A DNA stretch of 64,000 bases from Heliocidaris tuberculata (Eukaryota > Echinodermata > Echinoidea > Camarodonta > Echinometridae), in NCBI GenBank assembly GCA_025618425.1, contig CM046832.1, forward strand, positions 20,141,917-20,205,916, read 5' to 3'. Below are positions 57,501-64,000 of this stretch, in pieces. The notes beneath the pieces were generated by a model. The model saw only the letters and a list, made by a program, of their open reading frames with translations, was not told where the DNA came from and searched no databases. Within the stretch, counting starts at the first letter, position 1. Every line of letters begins with the position of its first letter. The position numbers and the translations under genes were made by a program.

Positions 57501-60500
57501 GGACAAATGATTGGAGTTACGACAAGTAACGATATGGCGCGGTTGTGGCAAGAGATAGTGATGCCTAGGGGAATCCAAAAATGATTTAGGAAATCACGTG
57601 AGGATCTCAACACAGCGGTCAGCAAGAGATGGAATTTCAAGTTGGTGAAGAAGATCATCATAGTGAGCATCAGTCGGGTAAAAAATAATGGGAAGTGCTC
57701 TCTTTTGTATTCTTTCAATTTCAGCAGACTGGCACAGGGTCAAACTCGACCCCCAAACATACTCCAGAATTGGCCGTATGTACACAGAGTATATGAACAA
57801 GAGATCCTCCGGTCTGACACCAAACTTTTTGAGTTTGCACAGAACGAAGAGGTGACGAGATGCATTTCCCACCATGCACTTCACCTAAGCAGGATTGCAA
57901 AGGCACATCATGGATGGTCAAATGAACAGGGGGAGGAGCATGATGAAGGAAAGAAAGAGACTTGCATTACCTGACACTTTTCCGGCTTAGGAGCCATATC
58001 GTTAGCATCACACCAGCGACTTACAGAATCAAGATTTGACTGCATTTCCGACGATCGCGAGTGATGTACAACTTCCACAAGTGACAAATCATCGACATAC
58101 TTCCAGTGGTCACATGCTTCAGCAGCTTCGTTGATCATTACAAGGAATATGATAGGACCAAATTTTGTTCCTTATGGGACACTGCAAGAGAGCTGATGGG
58201 ACTCAGACAATGCACCCTTGAAATGCACAGACTGCGTTCTCTGCGTGAGAAAGCTGCAGATGGTTGGCAGAATAGACCCATCAACACCAAGATTGATCAT
58301 TTTCTTGATGGCAATGGTATGGTTGATCTTGTCGACCGCTTTACAAAAGTCAATAGCACAGACATTGGCGACAAAGCCAGGCTGGGTATAAAAGGCCTTT
58401 GTGAATATGGTCAAACATTCCAACAAGGTAGTGATCGACTGAAGAACCTTCCATGTTTCCAAATTGGCGGAAATCCACAAAGGGCTTAATGTCCTCCATT
58501 ACCAAGTCAGCAAGAAATCCCTCAAAGAGGCGAGCTAGAATGGGTGTGATGGATATTGGTCGTAACTGGTCGTATCCGGTAACAGGACTGCCCTTTGGAA
58601 TAGGACAAACCGATGAACCTTTCCAGGCATCAGGGAAGCATCCAGTTCTCTCATATAAGTTGAAAAGAACTGTTCTGAAAGCTCATAAGCCAACTCCTTT
58701 ATCAGCTGGAGTGGTAGATCCCTAGGATGACATGCCTTCGACACATCCAACCGACAAAGCCACTCATATACCTGACGACGGTCGATGATGGGTGGGCAAG
58801 AGGCAGCTGGAAGATAAGCAGGAAGTTCACATGCATCCAATGGAAGGAGTGTAGAGCAGATCTGGGAAAAATGTTAATTCGGTTGGTTAGCAATTTCTAC
58901 AGTAGACTTTTCGTCTTCTGGGAGACGCAGTGATTGTTTATGAAGTACAGCCATATGTCTAATTTGCTAATGCCATTTGCCTGGTTCAACGTTTCTTAGA
59001 TTGGCAGTTTTCTGTTCGTAGAAAGACTTCTTTGCAGCATTAATTTCCCTGTGGACGGTGTTACGTAAGCTGCTGTAGGAGACAATTCTTTTTGAAGGCC
59101 TAGTCACGTTGCAATATTAACCTGCGGAGTTTGTTCGTAATCCAAGTCTTGTCGCTTGGTCGACGCTTAATCGTGACAAGTTCAAAGAAATGTTAGTGTT
59201 GACGTGTGAGTAGTCGCTTCGATTGCTCAGCCATCGAATTAGGATCAGCACAATCGGTGATGCAAGACCAACCAGTCTGTGTTATCCACTGACCAAACGT
59301 GCGTACAGCGGAGTCTCAAAATGGTCGGAAGGAAACACGTGATGAAGACAGTGGAGAAATGGCGCATCTAGAACTGAAAGTGACCATTGCATGATCACTT
59401 GTAAAAATTAATCTCAATTGATCTTCCACTGGCAATGTAAACTAGTACCCAGTCAGAAGTGCATACCGGAACATTATATAATTCTTGAGATATCATGAAA
59501 ACAATGTTTAATCCCATCTTCACATGATGCAAGTTTACTGCCATCTATCGATATATTCATCATGCATTTTGATCAATGAAACAAATAAGGAACTGCATAA
59601 GATGAACATGGGAGTTATTTTTCCCTCTGATTAATGAATAATGTATCAAAAAATCTGAATATCAATTGAATAAATTTAAACACAACTATCTAGTTAGTTT
59701 AATCCTCACCCTGACTCACAAAACAATCTTGATTGAAATCTTAATGAACCTAAAATCTCTACCTCCTAGTATTTTTTTAAGTTGTGAACCAATAAACCTT
59801 GACTTAAAACTTTTTTCCCCATTAAGACAACTCAAATCAAGTTTCCGGTGATTTAATGGTCCAATAGATTAGGAGAATAGTGGTTACATGACAAAACATC
59901 AATGAAGCACATATAACCACATATAACCAAAGAACTACATATACATGTATACAGGTTTTGAACTACAAAGGGGTTTTAACTGTAAGAGAATTTTATAATT
60001 GCTCGGAGACAAACTTCTGTATCAGAGGGGGGGTTTTGTTTGGGGTTTTTTTTTCCATTTTTTTTTTTAAAATATAAATTAAATTTGAGTCAGGTTCTTT
60101 TCATTTTCCAAAGCTTATTTTCATTTATTAAGATATGACTGTGTTAACATTCCGATGATTTGTAAAAAAAAAAGTTTAAATCATACCCCGTAGGTTAACT
60201 TTTTTTTCACGGCGTTCATTAGACCATTGCACTCTCGAGCAGGACGAGCCAGCTCTAGTGCCGATTCAAGCTGGGGCAGCCTAAGTTACCGCCCGCTGGC
60301 AACGGTCTGATCACAAAGTCTGATCGAACCATCTGCATCTGACCTGAACGAATCACGAGTAACTGTTACGTCATCAGTACATGTATTATCCACTTCAAAA
60401 AATCATACATGATCCCCCTTCCAGACCTCAATCTATCGGGAGAACAAACGATAGGCCTACTAGTATTCCGTGATTTTTTTCCTTTCTTCTTCTACAGTGC

Positions 60501-63360
60501 AAGTCAGAAAAAATGTTACACTTTTTAAAATGCTTGTATTACAAATATGATAGAAATATCATAATTCTTGCACCACAGTTAGATAGAATAACTCTTCCAG
60601 TTTTATTTGATACATTTGTGGGGAATCGGTAATGAATTTACTGGATAGGAATCAATTAATGTGTCTGGGTGAAAACCCATTTGCACCAACATCAACAATG
60701 CCTTGCCTGATTTGGATTCCACTGCACAATGAGCAAGAAAGCTTTTTGTAATGATAATGAGTCATAACGTTAGGTGAACCTGTGAAATGGCCCCCAAGAT
60801 AATAGATCTCCAGATTTAACACCCATGGACTTCTTCGTCTGGGGGTTCCTCAAGTCCAAGGTGTACAGCAGCCCACCTGCAGAACTGGACTCTCTTGCAT
60901 AACGTTTAATTGCAACTCAAAAAATTAAACCCAAGTTCGAAATACGCAAGAAGACAGGCAGACACTTCGTAGGGCCATGGCAGCAATGCTCCATCGAGCT
61001 AAGAAATGCAATGAGAGAAACGGACGCCATGTGGAAGATTGAAAGCTATGTAAAAGTGCCCAAAATGACTATGAAAAAGGACTTTTCAGTGAAGATCACT
61101 GAATGTTATGATTTCTGGCTATGTTTACTTATTCATTTATTTATTGGTTCTCATGTTTATTTGTCTTGATTGAACATATGCATAAACTTTACACTCACTG
61201 TTTGTGTGAATGCTGTTGTCTCAGTTTCAGTAAGTAATCATACGATGTGGCGCAAATGAATTTTGACGATCTTTCAAACAATGGCTGTTGTGCACTCAAT
61301 CGTAACAGCAACAGTGAAACGAATGTTACCAAACAACAAAGGAATATATACTGTATTCATACAGGCTAAAAAATACTCTGCTTATCCCACATTTTTAAAA
61401 CAATACTCAATTTAAAAAGTGTAACATTTTTTCAGACTCAGTGTATTTATGTTGCATTTAGCTGGAATCTCAGCCTTCCATTACTGCTCAAGTTCAAAGC
61501 TACCACGCAAATCCCCTCCTGACCCCCCCCCCCCCCCCCCCCCCCGCACTCTTCGCGCCGACCTTGACCTTGCTTGCAGCTGCGACAACCCTAGAGCCTT
61601 ACCTCGCAAGAACGTTGTACTCATTTACCTTTAGCTATCCTTCTTTAAAAACCCTTTCACTTTCTTTATACTTCTCCTTTTTAACTTAAGTCTTCATTTA
61701 GCTTTTAATATTCACTATTTGTTTGTAGTCATTAAAACATGAAATCTTCAGATGCACTGTAATCCTTTTTGCTGAAACAGGTGATGTCAATAAATACAGG
61801 GATTTTACTCTGTCCAATTCATAAACAAATACTTTTAAAAAACTACAAGTGTTGTATTAACCCACACCTTTTGTGATAAAGGGGAAGAAGCAACGTTACA
61901 ATTATTTTTTGAGTGTGAAACAGTGAAGCCAATCTTGAATGAGCTTACTGGTCTTCTTAGGCAATGCCATGCTCAAATCTTTAACACTGTATTATTTGAA
62001 ACATTCTTTGGGATAAAAAAGAGAGAACAAGTTTTTGGCATTCATATTCTTATGTCTAAAATACTACATTTACGTTTGTAAATTTCAAAGAAACATCCCT
62101 CTTATGTTGGTATTGCACAATTTATTAAGACTCAAAAGAAACTGAGTATTATATTGGAAAATAAAAGGGTAAATTACCATTTCATTTAAGTGGAGGTTTG
62201 AAATGTAATTTGTTACTTTTGATTTTCTCCCACATTAAAGGATTTATCTAAACTTATTCTTATGATCAATGCTTCTTCTTGTTTTGTTTTCTTTCATTTT
62301 GTTTTTGTTTTGTGTGTATGTATATGTGCATATGTATTACATGTATATTGCTGTTGATTTTTTTCTCATTATTTTTTGTAAGCTATATATATATATATAT
62401 ATATATATATACTGTATTAGTGTTTTTGTTTTGTTTATATCTTATATGCTCTTTACAACAATAAAACATACATAAAATAAAAATAAATGCTTTTACACAC
62501 TTACATTATAAGGTGATAACACAGGAAGAAGCAGATACATGATGTTGCCGAAAATCCATAAAAAATCCATAATCCTACTAGATTTTCGTCAGGGGGACTA
62601 GGCTTTTCAATATCACACCATGAAGCTGAGTAGAGATTAAAGAAAAGAAAAGCAGCAGTTAAGAAGTCAGAAAATATTACACTTTACATCGATGCTTTTT
62701 GTTTAACTTTTTTTTTTTGGGGGGGGGGTAAAATTAACAAATGGTCAAATTAGTTTTGCTATTTCTATCATTCTAAAAAAATCTCCATGCATACATATTC
62801 ATATTATCATATGACTTCCAGCCCCAGAAGGCAAAGCTATGCCATTTGATGTGGGTAACATTAAAAGCTTTTTTAAACAATTAAATTGTTAAAAGATGCT
62901 CCATCCAGTATTTTGTTTCTTTTGCATCATAAAAAAACTATGGAGATCAGCATGAACCTTGCATATAAAGAAAGGGAAAATCACATTCTCTATATGTCAG
63001 ATTATGTACGGTACAGTTCATTATCTTAAAAGGTTTATTATATATTTACTAATTTATTATTCATATTATCCATCCATGCACAACAACCTGAACAATGATT
63101 AATAATGACTGAGATAATAATGCAAACTTGCAAAGTATCATAACCCCTAAAAGTGTGGACTTTCTCAATTTAGCACAAGGTTGTCCCATCCCATTTAAAA
63201 GAGCACATAAAGTGAAAATATATATAAATAATATCAGGCCTGCAGCCCTGCACTGCACTCACGTCTGGGAGGTAGCTTGGCAACTTCACTGAGAGGTGTG
63301 CTGCATTTCAAACTGTTCGGGCTAAAACACACATCCCCCATCCTCCCTGGAGGATAGGCC
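53534..63360 (-). CDS. Gene 3, 3' part: membrane protein with acidic repeat tail (unrecognised)
   Basis: Three phase-matched exons: 63360-63263, 62625-62505 and 53927-53534. Together they give about 203 residues. The first has four-residue-spaced Pro and two Cys. The second holds a hydrophobic segment (NLVGLWIFYGFSATSCICFF type) preceded by KPSPPDE. The third begins KVQIWIDDKLNRFANF and continues as an acidic tail with three copies of a block containing NHPDNNAG and, in two copies, EEGEEEEKIP. The stop is TAA at 53534-53536. Earlier exons would lie beyond 63360 or outside the window. The intron of 8.6 kb is filled with a satellite, LINEs and a mariner copy. I do not recognise the family. The join of exons 2 and 3 rests on phase alone and could hide an extra exon. 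Confidence 0.6.
54683..55059. mobile_element. 377-bp piggyBac-type miniature element
   Basis: TTAA on both sides (54679-54682, 55060-55063); ends CCCTTTCGAGACA and CCCTTTCATGACA in inverted orientation. TTAA targeting and CCC ends are piggyBac features. No ORF. Confidence 0.8.
55225..56345. repeat. Satellite, about seven copies of 157-160 bp
   Basis: The block GTGTGCCAAATTTCATGAGC and variants repeats about every 158 bp. Each unit also has ATTGCTCGAAAAATGAGGAA and a GTTACCATGGCAAC-like palindrome. In the large intron of gene 3. Confidence 0.9.
56960..57130. repeat. Polypurine tract
   Basis: AGAAA/GAAAAG-rich stretch, nearly all purine on the + strand; ORFs on the minus strand here are low complexity. 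Confidence 0.75.
57400..59420 (-). mobile_element. LINE with decayed reverse transcriptase
   Basis: Read on the minus strand, with frameshifts, the parts appear in RT order: a GQWI...W and KTWITNKL region (about 59280-59140), FYEQKTANLRN (about 59000), LDVSKACHPRDLP (58760-58700), AIDFCKAVDKINH (58360), YVDDLSLVE (58090) and the C-terminal RRLKKFGV/EYVWGS/IERIQKRAL region (57840-57670). YVDD is the catalytic box. Jockey/CR1-like non-LTR element by sequence style; dead. It is in sense orientation within the large gene 3 intron. Confidence 0.9.
60495..61443 (+). mobile_element. Tc1/mariner-like transposon, decayed
   Basis: TA on both sides; ends CAGTGCAAGTCAGAAAAAAT and CACTGAGTCTGAAAAAAT in inverted orientation, then both TGTTACACTTTTTAAA. 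The interior has RSPDLTPMDFFVWGFLKSKV, the DDE-domain region of mariner-type transposases. A 50-bp fragment of a hairpin-family element interrupts it, and RRAMAAMLHRAKKCNERNGR follows, then a stop. Confidence 0.85.
61800..62475 (+). mobile_element. 3' end of a LINE
   Basis: Translated + strand shows CDKGEEATLQLFFECETVKP, the C-terminal Cys motif found downstream of RT in many LINEs, then an AT-rich tail ending in AATAAA-like repeats near 62460. Only the end of the element is present. Confidence 0.65.
62505..62625 (-). CDS. Gene 3 exon B: membrane segment
   Basis: 39 codons. Acceptor tctactcag, donor at|gtaagt. One hydrophobic stretch of about 24 residues rich in Phe and Cys. Confidence 0.65.
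63263..63360 (-). CDS. Gene 3 exon A
   Basis: 32 codons, AYPPGRMGDVCFSPNSLKCS and onward to LPPR. Acceptor ctttttgcag, donor c|gtgagt. Phase joins exon B to give PRPSWC. Confidence 0.65.
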
Positions 63361-63755
63361 CTGCAAAAAGACACAAGAGGTAGAATTAGGAGATTTAACA
63401 AATATCTGTATTCTACAGGCAGTCTCAAGCAAAGACAAAAATAGGATTCTCACAGAATCCAACAGTATATATGGCTGTGGGTCCTAAAATAGTCCAGCCT
63501 GGCCTCTTTGAGAGGGAAGTTACTATTCCCGAAGCCCAACATAGAGGGAGACATAATACATAGTACAAGACATAGTACAAGACCCCATAGCAGCCAACCC
63601 CACAAAGAGTCCAGTACAATACTTTCCCACCTTGGAAATCCTAGGCATCAATCAAGAGATTCTTGACCCTGATTGGTCAAAGATACCTGGAGGGTAATTC
63701 GGGCCCCCATAGTAACACGTGTTAAATTGAAGCACATCAAAAATTCATATTTAAA

Positions 63756-63793
63756 GTACCATCAGTGTTTAAATATTTAAACACTGATGGTAC
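63756..63793. repeat. Perfect 38-bp palindrome
   Basis: GTACCATCAGTGTTTAAAT followed exactly by its reverse complement, with no spacer. Purpose unknown. Confidence 0.9.
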
Positions 63794-64000
63794 TACAAAA
63801 TAAGGTACTTTATTTGGGCACTTAAACGGCTACATCAAATACTGTGAAGGCTGAAACGAGGCTAATCACGAACTACGACTTTTCACTGCTGTGAAGTTGT
63901 GAACAGTGGAAATGCACTGCAGATCAAATAATTCCTCTAAAAAACCCAAAGGCGTTCAAGATTCCAGATAGGGGTGAAATATGAAAGAATGTGACTTCCA

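Overview
This is a eukaryotic, animal-type window. It is AT-rich, with short coding exons bounded by GT/AG splice sites, long introns, microsatellites, and dense foldback and other transposable elements. Extracellular EMI, EGF-like and sushi modules, together with the repeat style (tRNA-derived SINE, hAT-type miniature elements, short hairpin elements), suggest a marine invertebrate deuterostome, most likely an echinoderm. That placement is an inference; nothing here names the species. Genes were rebuilt by hand from splice sites and codon phase.

Gene 1 (+ strand, 3279-13430, nine exons, about 810 residues) is a type I membrane receptor: signal peptide, split EMI-like domain ending in a CCxGW motif, EGF-like repeats, one membrane span, and a 488-residue tail with an NPxY and a YxxL motif. 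It looks like a compact member of the CED-1/Draper/MEGF10/PEAR1 engulfment-receptor group.

Gene 2 (- strand, 44838-16541, 18 exons including one with a broken donor, about 936 residues without it) is a mosaic type I membrane protein: signal peptide, sushi, EGF repeats, Ser/Thr-rich stalk, two copies of a [Ser/Thr linker - sushi - polybasic linker - unrecognised 70-residue module] block, EGF, membrane span, and a cytoplasmic tail ending in a PDZ-ligand-like DTRL. The block arose by tandem duplication of about 5.7 kb. The two copies act as before/after pairs for several transposon insertions. One EGF exon has lost its splice donor, and another survives only as a relic.

Gene 3 (- strand, last three exons, 63360-53534, N-terminus not found) encodes a membrane segment followed by a repetitive acidic tail. 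I do not recognise its family.

The remainder is intron or intergenic DNA holding LINE fragments, a Tc1/mariner copy, hAT-, piggyBac- and mariner-type miniature elements, a hairpin family with a conserved ATTGGCTGA core, and satellites. One satellite carries an RFX X-box-like palindrome in each of seven copies. I saw no tRNA or rRNA gene, no CRISPR array and no clear promoter.
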